Source: Pratylenchus scribneri (Eukaryota; Nematoda; Chromadorea; Rhabditida; Pratylenchidae). Taken from it: a stretch of 64,000 nucleotides of DNA. The stretch is taken from positions 2,046,001 to 2,110,000 of the forward strand of contig JAQSEB010000020.1 of NCBI GenBank assembly GCA_030063045.1. The letters are read 5' to 3'. The notes under the pieces were generated by a model. It made no database searches. It saw only the letters and a list, made by a program, of their open reading frames with translations, and was not told where the DNA came from. Position numbers and translations under genes: made by a program. Shown piece by piece: positions 11,011-33,587 of this stretch (positions are counted from its first letter, which is position 1; each line of letters begins with the position of its first letter).

Positions 11011-13628
11011 ATGGAATGAACACAAAAATATTATTAAATATTCATTTATGCCCTTTTTTTGTTTTACTAAAATAATAAATTGAAACAATTTGACCGGAAA
11101 TACATTATTATATACCCTTGGAAACAATACTCCATCCTTTTAAGAAGGTCAATTGTTCTCGGCAAAAAACAATCCAATTTGCCATTTTTCTAAGGTCAAA
11201 CTTCCTCCTTTCAAAAAATTTCCATCATAATTTTTAGAATGTTTTTTTGTGTCTTTTCACAATCAAAGTAATAAAAAAATTTAATTAAAATTTATTTTCC
11301 TCCTTCGCCTCAATTTCCCACTCATTTATGCCCCGAGGGAATATTCCCCCCATTTCCATTTTCTTTGCCAATTTTCCTCGAAAATCAATCAAAAATTTGT
11401 ATAAATAAAAAAATGTATAATCATTGGCACGGCAAGGAAATTATGCCCTTATAATTATTAACATTTTTTTATCAATATTTGTGCCCTTCTCATTTTGCTG
11501 CACTTTTCCAATATTTTCCCGACTCGGCCAAAATGTCTCAAAATCCACTTCCTCTTTTTTCCTTTCCTTCATTTTTTTTTTATCCTCCGCGCAAAAATGC
11601 CATTCAACCAATTTTACACTTCATCACACTTTCCAAATGAATTGACAAAATTTACTGACAATGCGTGAAAAAAATGGACAAATTTGTACATAAAAAATAA
11701 TCATTTGAATATTTTTTCATAAACTTTTCTGAAAAAATATTCCTCCAATTCCAATGGCATCATCCACTTTGGAATTTTTCAAAAAAAAAGGATTAAATAA
11801 TTTATTAATAAATGCATAAACTTGGCCAACTTTTTGGCTAATCCTTTGCTGAATTTTTTAAGCTTTTTCGCCCAATCTTTTTTTGCCCTTTTAAACCAAT
11901 ATATTTTCATTTTGGTGGCCAATTTAATTTCATTTAATCCTCGATTTCCCCAATCATCACGCGCGCCCAAATAAATTAATGCTTTTTGGACAAAACAAGA
12001 AAAATTAATTTCCTTTCAAATTGGCCACAAAAAAATTATTAAATTCTTTCAATTCAGCCAAAAAGTACAATGCCCCCATTATTCACACTTTTTTGGCCAT
12101 TAAAATATTCCATCAATATTCCATTTTTTGCAATTCCCCAAAAGGCCATAATTAATGTTTAAAATTGAATATTGCGCATTTCGCCCCGCAATTTCCCTTT
12201 TTGGAAAATGTATTCGTTGGATGACGGCAATTTTAAGTCAATTTTGTGCACCAAAAATGTTTGCAATTCAATGCCAAAGGGAAATAAATTATTTGTCCAT
12301 TTTTAACCTTGCTTAATTGGCCATATTTCCCTGTTGGCTTTTGACCTCCTTTTTCGGATACTTTGACGCCAAAAATGAACAACGAAAAAATGAATTGGCC
12401 AAAATTTAAAAAGGGAATAAGCCACATCCCCCCCCCACTCAATCGCCTAATTAGACCTGAAAATTCCCCCATTGGATATATTCCATTTAAAAACGTCATC
12501 ATCATCAAAAGGGGATTGGTGGCCAAAAGGATGCCAATACAAATTAGGCAAAAATGCCCTCTTTTGCGTTTCCATCCGTTCGTATTCCTCCCATCTCTTC
12601 ATTTTCCGCTCATTTCGTTGTCATTTTCTTCTTCATTTCCCGGTATCCCCAAACCCCATCCCTCCCTCCTCACTAATCCCCTTTCTCCCTTTTAAAATGG
12701 TTTCGCGCAATCATTCCCCACCATTTCCCTTTTCTTTTGCCTCATTTTCGTCGCCCATTATTTTGGGTTAATCCATCCAAAGGAGGGCCAATGGATTATT
12801 AAAATATTTTGCCAAACTAACAAAAATGGGCTTTCCAAATTGTAAATGGAAATTTGGCTGCAAATATGGATGGCAATCATTTTTATCGCATTTTGGTGCT
12901 CATTTCCGCTGGCCATTATTATATATTTAAACATATTTTAGTACTCATTTTCATTTTCAGGATTTTTACTTTGCCATTTTTGCACTTTTTTTCTATGTTA
13001 AATTGGCATTTGATCATTTATGCATAAATTTGCACTAAAAATGCCTTTTTTCAGCAGGGTCTTCTCGCCCTTGACGACCCAAATCTGCCAAATCCAATCC
13101 TCGCCAAAATGTACTTTTTTATTGTCTGGGAATCTGTCAAAAATATATTAATTCCATTGAAAAATCCAATTTTTCATTCTTCGCCTCATTTCCGGCTCAA
13201 TTCGGCGCCAAAAATGTCCAAATTCCTTCATTCCCATTTTCATATCCCCTCAAAAAGAGGAAAAAATATGTCTTAATCCGCGCATTATTATTTCCTCAAA
13301 TTTCCTTTGCCGCCAAAAAGAATTTTATTAAAAATGTAAAATGAGCCAATTTTAGGCCAAAACAACTCAAATTTAACCAAAGATTGGCCGCCTAAATCCT
13401 TCCTTCCATTAATTTTGTTCAAAGATTGCCCAAAGCTCAATCACCCTAAATCCATTTCCTCATTTTAATTAATTATTATTCCTTTAATTAAGAGATTTCC
13501 CAAAAATATTGTAAATATTGAAAAATAACAAATAAGAATGGACAGATTGGTTGGCAATTTCAACAAGGTTGGCAAAAGCACCTTTAAATTAATTGATGAC
13601 CCCCAATTAATTCATTTAGCATCATAAA
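11011..13628. other. 2.6-kb stretch without a supported gene
   Basis: AT-rich with many TGGCCAAAA-type words. Frames of up to 110 codons exist but look random. One exon-like piece is at about 13057-13111 (+): an acceptor TTTTTTCAGCAG, then frame LLALDDPNLPNPILAK, then a GT. It might be an upstream exon of the next gene, but I could not connect it. Confidence 0.4.
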
Positions 13629-14950
13629 ATGAGTAATGGCCAAATTGGTGGAAATATTCCATCCATTCAAATCACCCAAATGACCATCGATGAGGGAACG
13701 GATGATGAATTGATTGTTGATAAAATTGCCAATAAGAAAAAGAACACCGAAATGGAAATGGCCAAGGAAAACGGAAATAATGGAGGAATGGCGGAATGTT
13801 CAAAAACAACAAAAAATGAAATGGAAAATGGGCTAAAAGAATCATCCACACAATCACAATGCCAAACATCTGCTACGGCATTTTTACTTTCTGCCAATAA
13901 ATATCAACCGGATAGGTCAGCCGTGAACAGGCAATCCACTGGCACATTAAATCGACTGATTTTGGTGGCACAAGCATTGGAAAATGAAGTGGATTGGAGG
14001 TGGAATGAATTGAGGGAAATAATTGAATTAAATTAAATATTTGAAGGAGGCGAAATGATGTGAACAGTTCCAGAGTGGTTTTCACCCTTCGAATGGCCAA
14101 TATTGTTAGTTCATTTGACCCATCATCGCATTTAATAATATTCCCCTAGGTTCTTTTATTATTAATCAATTTGCTTCTATTCACCGGTGTTGGCCAATAT
14201 CATGACCGGAATGGAATGCGCATTTCCCTTTTCCTCACAATGGACAAATGGTCATTAACATTAATTGAATTCCTTTCCAATTTCGGCTATTCAGGAATTA
14301 TATTCCGGGCTTCCCAATCGATGAAGTGCCACCCACTTTTGCCGAAATGAGATTGACGTTCATTCCCTCCAAATAATCCCAATTATATTATCTCCCTTTC
14401 AGTGGCCAATTTTGTGCTGCCTCATTGGCCATTGGCATGTTTTTGTGCACCGTACTCCTCCAATGCATTCATTGCCTCCGGGTTCATCATTCCAAATTGC
14501 TGGTCATTCATTCATTCAATTCACATTCAACCTTCATTTATTATTATTTTTAGTGTATTTTTTATGCTTTTGCCTGCGTTCCAATAACATTGTTCATTTT
14601 TGGCCTCGAAATGCATTATAGGTCCATCCCCAATTCCCATTCATTTACAAAATTTTCCATTTATTTTCAGTGCTTGCCCCTGGCTTGATGATTTTTATCA
14701 AAGTCAATTGCTTCGACGAAATTTTCATTCCGTGGAGAAATATTTTGATACCCAATGCGGCATAAATGGATGGGCATTGGCTGGGGTCAGTCCAAAAAAA
14801 AAAAACAAATTTTCCAATTTTTATTAATTTTTGTAGATTTTTTCACTCCTTTCTTGTGGCCTCTTCGTCAGTGATGGCCTCATTTCCGCATTCTTTAGGG
14901 CCGATGATTCACATGGAAATGAGGCAGAAAAACCCGAGGCCATCCTTTAG
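13629..14950 (+). CDS. four-pass membrane protein, family unknown
   Basis: Eight exons join cleanly. The first (from 13629) gives a hydrophilic, Asn/Lys/Glu-rich cytoplasmic region of about 120 residues ending in LNRLILVAQALENEVDWR. The rest encodes four hydrophobic segments: MANIVLLLINLLLFTGVG, FCAASLAIGMFLCTVLL, CIFYAFACVPITLFIFGL and IFSLLSCGLFVSDGLISA. The first extracellular loop is about 45 residues and the second contains paired cysteines (SACPWLDD, DTQCGING). That matches the topology of claudin/PMP22-like tetraspan proteins, but the claudin GLW-C-C signature is absent, so I do not assign that family. The protein ends in a short acidic tail at TAG 14948-14950. The ATG is the first in the open exon; upstream exons are not excluded. 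Confidence 0.75.
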
Positions 14951-15129
14951 ATTTGGAATATTCAATTTTACTTGCCCCTTTTCCATAAATATTTACATAA
15001 TTCTAGTCGAATTAAAAACAAAATGGATTCTCATTAAATTATTTAATACAAATATTATTGTAATTATAATCATATTTTTGTGTAAAATTTACATTAAAAA
15101 TGAATAAATAAATTAATTCTTTTTTTTTA

Positions 15130-16482
15130 TTATTTATTCCATTGTTTCCTCAATTCCCCAAAATATGCCTCCATTTGTTGATCATTTGGCTTAATTTCTG
15201 GAGCCCTTTTTCGTCGTTTTCTCGAATTTATGAGGAATTTTGTGTAGAGGAAAACTGTGATAATTCCATGCAAAAGCATCACCTTAAAATGGAATTTGAA
15301 TTGGATTGGAATTGAAAATAAGAATGGACCGAATTGATCCAAATATGACCAATTTGAAAATTAATTTTGGAGATTGATAATTGATTTGTACGAAGTAAAA
15401 TGGCCACAGAAAAATAAATTAAAAATAGAATATAATAGCAGAAATCCAATGGCAAAATGAGGCCACGCATTGTCAAAATATTTTCATTGATTTGATAAAT
15501 TCGACTCAAATTATAACGAGATGAATTGATCCTTTTAAAATGGGGAAAATATTCCATTAATTAATTAATTAATTAATTATTTTACATTTGTTTTTGTGCC
15601 TTTTTATTCCGAAAAACGATCAACAAATCAGCCAAAATGGTCACAAAAATAATTGCCAAAATGGCATAAAGAATTGCAATGATCACCCAATTATTGGAAG
15701 AAGCGAGGGAAGTAAAGCTGAATTTCTTGGACAAATTCCATTCGTTTTCCATTAACATTGAAAGGAAAATGAAAAGGGCATATAGAATGGAAAGAAGCCA
15801 CTGAAAATTAATGCAAATTTATAAATGTAAAAAGGGGAATTGGAAGGACAGTGGACAGCAGGGAAATGAGGCCAAAATGGAGGCCTTCTCGCTCATATTG
15901 ATCCATGAAAAGGGTGGCACGGACACGTTCAAGCATTAGTGTGAAATGGATGAGGGGCATGAAGAAAGATTCAAAAAATTTGGGTACATGAACGATTGCC
16001 GACCACCAAATTGGGGTCATTGAAGAGCATGGGGACAAATTGAATGGGCCAATGATAAAATAGAATAACTGAAATTAAAAAAAATGGAAAAGGAATTGAA
16101 ATGAAGAATAAACCAAATAGCGAAATTCTTGTAGGAAACATGCGCAAGCATAAATCAAATAGACGAGAACAATGTTGCTGAAAAGTAACTGAAAATGGGG
16201 ATGGAAATTTAGGATAGAGGGAATGGGTAAATATTATATTAGTACAAGGAAATTGCCATGAAAAATGATCCTTTCCATGAAATATTCTCGGATTAACCGA
16301 ATTAGGATGGCAAAGAAAATGAAAACCATCAAAATTTGGACGGAACGAAGCACATTGGCCTGGGGGTTGAGAACAAATGATTGGGCAAGCAAACATTCTT
16401 CTGGAGATGAAGATGAATTGATGGAGGCAGCTGAGGCATTCTCAATATAAAGAGGAGGAAATGAATTTGTGGAGTTATTCAT
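15130..16482 (-). CDS. nematode chemoreceptor, Sre (class E) type GPCR
   Basis: A seven-helix serpentine receptor of the nematode-specific Sre family, expected at the membrane of sensory neurons. Six exons are traced from ATG 16482. An extracellular N-terminus with three or more NxS/T sites leads to helix 1 (VQILMVFIFFAILIRLI). The family signature LERVRATLFMDQYE follows helix 3, with a Glu-Arg-x-x-Ala-Thr core and a YE downstream. Helix 5 is followed by the RYNLSRIYQINENI motif that precedes helix 6 in Sre proteins. The C-tail is basic (SRKRRKRAPEIKP) and ends at 15130. This is the strongest single indication that the DNA is from a nematode. The ligand is unknown. Confidence 0.88.
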
Positions 16483-16918
16483 AATCTTGAATGAAATTAT
16501 GAATGAATTTTTGTATGGAATAAAATTGAGTATCTATGGAATGTTTTAATGTGGGTGTATTTCAATCAAATTATATGAAGTCACAGAAGTCACGCAATAA
16601 GTTTTAATTGTTGTGGATTCGATGCATGCGAATACAATTTGGAGATTGAAATAAGTGTATTTTGATGTACCCAATGGCTGAGGCAATCATTTAAAAATTC
16701 CTGAAGTTGTACTATAAAAAAATTTTGTGAACAGTGAAATGCTTAATTCTTTGAAATGGTTTACAAATTTTAAGTAAAAATAAACAAATTATTGGTTAGA
16801 ATGTTTTAAATTAATTACAAATTTGGTAATTTAAAATTAAAATCTTAAATCATCATTTGTTTTTTTCTACATAATATTTTAGAAGACAAAAGAAAGGGGA
16901 ATTACTGCAAAAACATAA
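16483..16918. other. intergenic, AT-rich
   Basis: Upstream of the chemoreceptor and left of array 2. Nothing coding seen. The last 60 nt contain decayed fragments of the array unit (GGCAGAATTAGATGAAACAC). Confidence 0.5.
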
Positions 16919-17448
16919 GGGAGGCAGAATTAGATGAAACACAAAACAGGTGGAATTAAATGTTTGGGGCAAATAGGCAGAATTAAATATTTAGGGCAAA
17001 ACGCGGCGGGTGAAATACAAAACAGACTGAATTATTTAGATGAAACACAAACAGGCGGAATTATTCTAAACAAAAACACAAAACAGGCGGAATTATTCTA
17101 AGCGAAAACACAAACAGGCGGAATTATTCTAAACGAAAACACAAAACAGGCGGAATTATTCTAAGCGAAAACACAAAACAGGCGGAATTATTCTAAGCGA
17201 AAACACAAAACAGGCGGAATTATTCTAAGCGAAAACACAAAACAGGCGGAATTATTCTAAGCGAAAACACAAAACAGGCGGAATTATTCTAAGCGAAAAC
17301 ACAAAACAGGCGGAATTATTCTAAGCGAAAACACAAAACAGGCGGAATTATTCTAAGCGAAAACACAAAACAGGCGGAATTATTCTAAGCGAAAACACAA
17401 AACAGGCGGAATTATTCTAAGCGAAAACACAAAACAGGCGGAATTAGT
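16919..17448. repeat. minisatellite array 2
   Basis: About 17 copies of the same unit as array 1. The left edge is diverged (four degenerate copies with GGTGGAATTAAATG and similar). From about 17090 the array is nearly homogeneous, with 32-nt units made of AGGCGGAATTATTCTAAGCG plus AAAACACAAAAC. That homogeneity suggests recent local amplification. It lies between the sre-type receptor and the KCNQ region. Confidence 0.97.
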
Positions 17449-20023
17449 TAAAACTTAAAATGAGCGGATTTTATACAAAAAATTCGGATGTTTTATTACA
17501 AACAAAGATATGTGATTTTTAAAATTTGATTGATAAAATTTAAAAGCCAAATTATAGAAGACAATTTGAACTTTCCAGCTGTGGCATATATCGCTTTTCA
17601 TACAAATTATTTTAGGTTATATTTAATCATTCTCTACCATAAGTTCATTCAATTACAATTTTTCCAGCTGATTTCATTGGAAAAGTAAATTTAGCATCCT
17701 CGGTAATTTATTTCTCGAAATGCTCAAATAGTGCAAGGATCCAACAAATTGAGTGTCCAAATATTCGTAATTTGTTTAATTTATTTTCCTTTCCTTCTTT
17801 ATTATAAAATTATTTCAATAAGAAAATTGCTGCTTTTTGGCAACAGCCTCTTTATTTAATGCCTTTGGGAATCTTCACTTGTCAGAAATGGCACAAATTT
17901 TTCTCTTGTCTTCAGTTAAAGTGAAAAGTAGCGAGTGTACGGTATGTTGAAAATCGAGGGACGCTCTTGTTTCCCTTCTTTTAAATCGAGGAAGAAATAA
18001 ATTGACTTTGCCTACGGCTATAAATGAGAAGAAGAGAGAAGAATACGATAACATAAATTAACACATCCACTATTTGGGGCTAAAATAATGTTATCAAATT
18101 TGATAAATTATAAAGGCTAAAATTTCAATTAAATTGATTTGATCAAAAGCTGATTTTTGCCATCGATTATAATTTATTATTAATTCATTTAATTATTTTT
18201 TCCTTCGATCTCATTCTTTAAATTGGAATTGGTATTGCCGTTTTTTGATTTTCGATTAAAAAAAAATAAATATTCACTTTCACTGTTCAAACTGATATAA
18301 TTTTTTTTGAATTCATTTTCCAATTAAAAATTCACGCATTTTTTGTCAAATAAATTGTCGCTTAATTTATTTAAATTTTATTTCCATTTTAAAGCAAATT
18401 TTTTGTTCATTTCAATTTGTCATTTTTTGCTATCTTTTCCCAAGAACAATGGCCAAAACATTCATTATTAGTTGAAAATAAATGTGCCGGAAAAATATTG
18501 GACAAAAAAAGAATGGAGCTAAATGTTGAAAGGAAAAATTTGGAGGAATACTTTTGGGTAAAAAGGAGGACATTGTTGTGTTCACCGATTCCCATTCCAT
18601 TTCCTTCTTCATTACCCTTTCTTCCTCCTCCATTTTTCCCCTCTCGGCTTCATCCTCCATTCCACCGCTCATGAATTTTCAATTTTGTCGGCTTTGTCCC
18701 CTTCCCCCGGCCATCGTCGTCCCCGCAGCAGGTTGGGCCCTCATATCTCTTTTCCATTTTCCCCTTCGGCCAAATGTGCCTTCCCCTCTCATCATACATC
18801 GACTCATTCGGCTCATCTTCCACCACCCTCCTCCCACTTTTCAGTGTTGGTTGCCTTTTGAATTAGCCTTCCAACAAACCCAAAAATGGGCAACTCGCCC
18901 ATTGCCATTGCCAATCCGCCACCATTTCCCTTTCCATTTGGTGCCAATTCCGGTAATTCAATCCTTGTCCCCTTCCCTCCTCAATTAAATGCCCTCAATA
19001 GGTATTTTGGCCACATCATCCATTTCATTCATTTTCATTTCCCAAAAACATGTTTTATGATCATTTTGTTGGGCGGCCACCATCTTTTATTCATCAATTC
19101 TTTGCAGCATAATCTTTCGGTGTGATATTCCCCAAATTGTTCCCATATTCCCACACGGTCGAAAGTATATTCGTGGTTTGAATTTGCGTCATATATTCTC
19201 GCCTCTCGCCGGATTGTTTTCCCTTTCTTTTACCCTTTTTTCATTGACTGGCCCACCAATTTTCTCATTGTGAGTCCCCCTTGAGGGTCGCCGGCTGCCA
19301 AAAATCATTTCGACCTTCGTTTGGAGATGTAAGCCGCCCTTCTCCCCCAAAAAACAATCATTGCCATTTCATTTGAGTTTCCTTTTCAAAAAGGGGATTA
19401 AGCCATCTTCTCCCAAATGACCAAAATGGGCAAAAGATAAAAGGGGTTTATTTAAATAAACCAATCAAATATTCGTTTGCCACATTTTTGGCAAAATTAA
19501 TTTGAGATGGATGAGTTCAAGAGGTCGAGATAATTTTATTTCCATTATAAGAAGATTGAGCGAAATATTATAAAATATAAAAATATTCCTATATTCCCCG
19601 TTGATTTTATAATTTTTCCCATTTTTCAATTTTATTTTGGAGAAATTCCCTCAGTCAATTTTTTATTGATCTTTTTCTCGAATATTCCTCAATTTCCGTG
19701 CATTCATACAATTTCCTTTTGGCATTTTTATTGCCTTTTACCGCCACAGGTAAAATATTTTAATAAATAAATATCGAAAGAATGAAAAGATGGCTAACCA
19801 ATTTATTCATTTTTTTTATATGTAAAAAAATATCAAATATGGATGAAAGGAAAAATGGAATTGGATTGACTGGAGAAGGGAAGGGGAATTAAATTTGATT
19901 GCCAATTTTATGAATATTTATTATTTAATTAATTTTTGAATTGCAGAGGATGCCACCCTCCAAAATGAATTCCATCCACTTTGAATAAATTTGTTGAATA
20001 ATTTTGGGAATTTGGGCGGCAGA
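17449..20023. other. 2.6-kb stretch without a supported gene
   Basis: The left half is very AT-rich. From 18400 rightward several plus-strand frames of 70-144 codons are open but pyrimidine-rich and unconvincing. A short frame around 19140-19260 (IFPHGRKYIRGLNLRHIFSP) is more protein-like and could be a 5' exon of the downstream gene. An acceptor-like TTTTTGAATTGCAG at about 19945 precedes the exon at 20024. Confidence 0.4.
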
Positions 20024-20928
20024 ATGAGTGGCGCTTCTCCATCGGCTGAAGATCCGCCTCCTTCTGCCTCCTTCCATTCCCAACGATTTATTCCTCCCCA
20101 AAATCAATTGCCTGGCATTTTTGTGATCGAAGGTTGCCCGGCGGATGATGAGGCCACAACTTCCACAAATCAGCAATATATTCGGAGGAATTCTGCCTTC
20201 AGTCCAGCCAATGAAGTCCAAATAAATTTCTCCCTTAAAATGAATCATTTTCAGCAGGAAATTTTGACCCCTGCCTTAGCCGATCTGAAAAGGCGGCGAC
20301 TTTCCCTGGCGGCGATGCCTTCGAGCAGTGAAGAGGCACAAGAATGGGATTTGACGGAACTAGCCCCAATCCGTGGCATTCAATTGAACCAAAGGCAACG
20401 GTATTTCCTTTGGCTGCAGGCGGCCAAAAGGATGCGCCATCGGCCAAGCCCTCCATCAGCGAGGAATGGAAAACCGCCGCTTAATCTAAAAAAGGGGGCG
20501 ACGGCATTTTCACCGGCGGGGACCGGTGCCCACAAAAAGGATAACAACAAAGGTAAGTTTGCCCAAAATGAGGGGAACAATTCGGCTAGGACAATATCAA
20601 ATTTCATTCAAATGCAGAAATGCCCCCACCTCCACCCACAACATCAACATGGGCCAATGCCAATGCCGAACAACAATTCCCCATCATTGCCTCCTCCTCG
20701 TCAGTTTGTCCTCCTCCAACCCTTCCTTTTCCCCTATTCTCTCCATTGCTTCGTTCTCGTCTAATTCAACAAAACTCCAATTCTTCGCCTTCACTTTGCG
20801 ACGAAGAAGAATTGAATTTGTGGATTAGGCAAAGAAGTAGGCCAAAAAGGAGAAGGCAAAATAATCGAGAAGAAGGACAAGGCCAACAATCGCATCGAAG
20901 CAGTTTTACGGCTGGCACATTCAATGAG
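20024..20928 (+). CDS. two coding exons, possible alternative 5' end of KCNQ gene
   Basis: Exon 20024-20552 starts at ATG (SGASPSAEDPPPSASFHS), and exon 20618-20928 follows a GTAAGT...AAATGCAG intron. The encoded ~280 residues are Pro/Ser/Arg-rich with basic patches (RQRSRPKRRRQNN) and no recognisable domain. Exon 2 ends in phase 0 at GAG/GTGGGC. The KCNQ exon at 24103 also begins in phase 0, so these exons could be an alternative N-terminus of that channel. If there is no splice, the frame instead ends at TAA 20986-20988, giving a separate ~300-residue protein. I cannot decide between these. Confidence 0.55.
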
Positions 20929-22072
20929 GTGGGCAATGGAAGAATATTTTTGGGTTGGCATCAAAAAAATATGCAAATATTCGCGTAAAATCTCAGACAC
21001 AATTCTTTGCCTACTCAAATTTCGCCAAAAATGCGGCGAATTGCGTTTTCGGCACGAAAACAAACAAAAACCAATGCCGCCCACATTTTCGGGCCTTAAA
21101 ATTAGCAAGGAAATATTTTGGTTTTGCCAAATGGGGCTAATTGCAAGAAGCCAACGCCACATTTTCCCTTTTGCCCTCCTCCAACCTGACTGAAATGGTG
21201 AAAGCATTTTTGGGTGCATTTTGGGCCATTTTGTAATGCTTTTTTGTTCGGCACGCTCAAATTCCCGTTTGATGGAGTAATTCGGAGATGCCATCTTTCC
21301 CCCCTCCCTCCCTTCCTTCCTTCCTTTCCTTTGGCCCCAAATTGATTAAGGGGGATTACCTCTGCTGCCGGCACCCCGGAAAATGCCTCTCAAATTTCGC
21401 TTTTCCCTGTTTTTGTTGGCCAAATGCCGTGTCCCCTTTCCCTCCTTCCCCTTCTTTTTTATCCATTTGTGTCCGTCTCAGCCGCCCCCTTCCCCTCCCC
21501 CTCCCTCTTTCTTAACCATTTTTGTTGTCCATTTTATTGCGCGATAAGGTTAAAGGGGGCAAAGGAGGGATCTCCAGCAGGCCAAAGCCAATTTGAAGCC
21601 AACAAATTCCCAGGTCTAATTAAAGTGCCTTGGCCCAACCCAAGGTGGGAAAAGGAGGCAAAGGGTGGTCTGAAAGGCGAACAATGAATGATTGTTTTGT
21701 GTTAAAAAGGAGGAAATGGGCGCAAAATGGATTCCTCCCTTCCGTGTTTTTTAGGCCAAGCCATTTTAGGCAAGGGTGGAATGGAATGTGCCGGACCCTC
21801 CTTCATCTCATTTCCCTTCCTTTTTTCCCGCCTCCTACATTTCTTTGCTGCTTTTGGCCACAAAAAGGGAAGAATTAATCTGCCCTCCCTCCCTTCCTTT
21901 GCCCCCCACGAAAGGACAATTCCCCCTCCGGGCATAATGGCAAATGTTAAATATTATAATTACAACAACAATCAATTGGAGTGGGAATATAATCCTTCAA
22001 TCCAATTCAAATATTCCAATATTTTCTTTCGTGATTTTTATCCAATTTCTTCTTCAGATTCCATAAATAAAA
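20929..22072. other. intron or promoter region
   Basis: No exon recognised. Rich in CCCTTCC-type pyrimidine tracts. An acceptor CTTCTTCAG ends just before the exon carrying ATG 22073, with an in-frame TAA just ahead of that ATG, so the region is most simply the leader and promoter of the KCNQ isoform starting there. Confidence 0.4.
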
Positions 22073-31705
<9,633 letters not shown>

Positions 31706-31957
31706 ATTTGAATGAAATGAATGTGAATATGAGAATGATTTACTGGTAAAATGAAAGAAAGAATGAATGAATTTGCATGGCCCACAATAATTCAATAATC
31801 CAACCAATTTTCATTTTCATTCACTTTCCCTCTTCCATTAACATCCCGGTTGCAAAAAAACAACTTCCCTATTTTTTGCTTTGTTCATTTTTTACATGGT
31901 TTAAATTTTTATTCATTTGTTGAAAATATCAATGAATGAAAATGTGAAGGGAATATT
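31706..31957. other. short convergent intergenic region
   Basis: Lies between the KCNQ stop and the EndoU stop. No motif beyond AT-rich 3' sequence. Confidence 0.5.
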
Positions 31958-33159
31958 TCAATACCATTCTCCGGGATACGTTGTGGCAATACAGGATGAA
32001 CCATGTTGACAAGGTTGCCGAAAAGATGTGATAAACAATTTGGAATTGTTGAATAATTCAAATTGGCATTGCTCATTGCCAGGTTGGGTCAAAACACAAA
32101 CCGTGAAAATGGAGAAATCAAATGCTGAAAATGGAAATTACGAATAAAATGAATGATACGGTGAGGAAAGAATGTTCAATTAATCAAATAAATTTGACAT
32201 TCCCTCAGAGAATAAAATAAATTTGCCTGGTGATGTTTGGAAGAAGAATCCGCCAATTTTCTTCAGGAAACCCTTCCATTTATATTGGAATGTTCCAATG
32301 TAATTTTGTTGTTCATGGCCAAAATATCCATGATAATTTATGTCCCCATCCTTCTCCTGCAAATAATATCGAATCCAATTGTGATGTCCTTCCACTATTC
32401 CTTGACGCCATTCCCCACTGAAAACATGCTCAAAACCTTCAAATTCCAAAAATTTAGAATTGAATATTGGCTAAATGGCCAACCTGAACTGCCCAAAGGC
32501 TCATCCTCATTTTGATGCCAAAAACCTCCGATTCGATGTTTTTGCTTACAACGAGAATATGTGCCAAACCAAAAGCCAAATAATTTGTCACAAAATCCAT
32601 CAAAATCACCGCCCGTTTTGTCTATATTATTTTGTATTATGTTCATTTCTATTACAATAAATTAAAAATAAACTAACTCAATTTGTCCAAATATTCATAG
32701 GCAGTTTTGAACACCTCACTCCCAATAATTAACTCCCATAATTTTTCAAATTTCTGGCGTCTTTCTTGGCTCATTGGTGGTTCCTCCTCGCAAACTTGCT
32801 CATGGAAATCCTTCTCTTTGTACATTTCAACAAGTGCCGCATAAATAGGCTTTTGGAGAAAAGTTTCATTCACATTTGCGAAAAGACTAAAAATGGATGG
32901 AAATGAGAGAAAAAGAAAAAGGAACGGACGGATCCGGTGAAATATCGGCCACTTGTCCATTTTTCAATTTTCCTTGCCAATTTAGACTAATTGTCCCTGG
33001 CTCGACTCGATCCACATCCTTTTCCCAAAGTTGTTCAACCAATTTTTGCAATTCTGGATTTGGATTTGGTTTCGGCGGTTTCCTTTGTTGAATTTGGGGG
33101 AAATATGCGATCACCTTCAATGCCAAAAATATTTCTAATTGACCAATTTTCCTCTCCAA
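31958..33159 (-). CDS. EndoU family endoribonuclease (XendoU-like)
   Basis: A poly(U)-specific endoribonuclease of the EndoU superfamily, related to the C. elegans ENDU proteins. The domain order matches the family: an N-terminal helical part with LQKLVEQLWEKDVDRVEPG and SLNWQGKL, then LFANVNETFLQKPIYAALVE. The catalytic half follows: GFEHVFSGEW (first His), EGHHNWIRYYLQEK (second His), the YKWKGFLKKIGGFF lysine region, and QTSPAFDFSIFTVC. The C-terminus is ATTYPGEWY, stop at 31958. Introns fall after SPDP, in DKLNKTGG, in SSGFEHV and in TSPAFDF. The last (32226-32125) has a GC donor; reading through loses the conserved end. The true start is not resolved: the open frame reaches about 33159 without an ATG. 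Upstream minus-strand frames (33160-33430, including an ORF beginning AKRRILLGPSP) may hold the first exons. Confidence 0.88.
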
Positions 33160-33587
33160 AATTCACCTTTCCATCTTCATTCATTTTCATTGCAATTCTC
33201 AACATTTTTCCATTGCCAATTTTTGCCGTACAATGCTATAATATTTGTTTAAATCAATCCCAATAATCCACAATCCAAACTTTCCATCCCAATTTCCCTT
33301 TTCCTCCTCCCTCTCCGTAAATGGCACAAAGGGCGATTGCCGTCAATTCAAATTGTGGACTTGGCCCAAGCAAAATTCGCCGTTTTGCCATTTTCCCATC
33401 CTCTCCTCTCAATCGGATCAACAAAGTCTAAAATGAATGAATGAATTGGCCAAAACAAAGAATTCCTTCCTTCCCTCCTTTTCCTTATCATTTTATCAGC
33501 CAGTCGCCCCCCCCCCCCCCTTCCCCATTTTATTTAAAAATTGTACAATTTTATTGACTCTTTTGTCGGGTGGATTATTTTGTAAAA

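Noticed and set aside
13629..14950. Claudin
   Set aside because: Four helices fit, but the GLW and paired cysteine signature of the first loop is missing.
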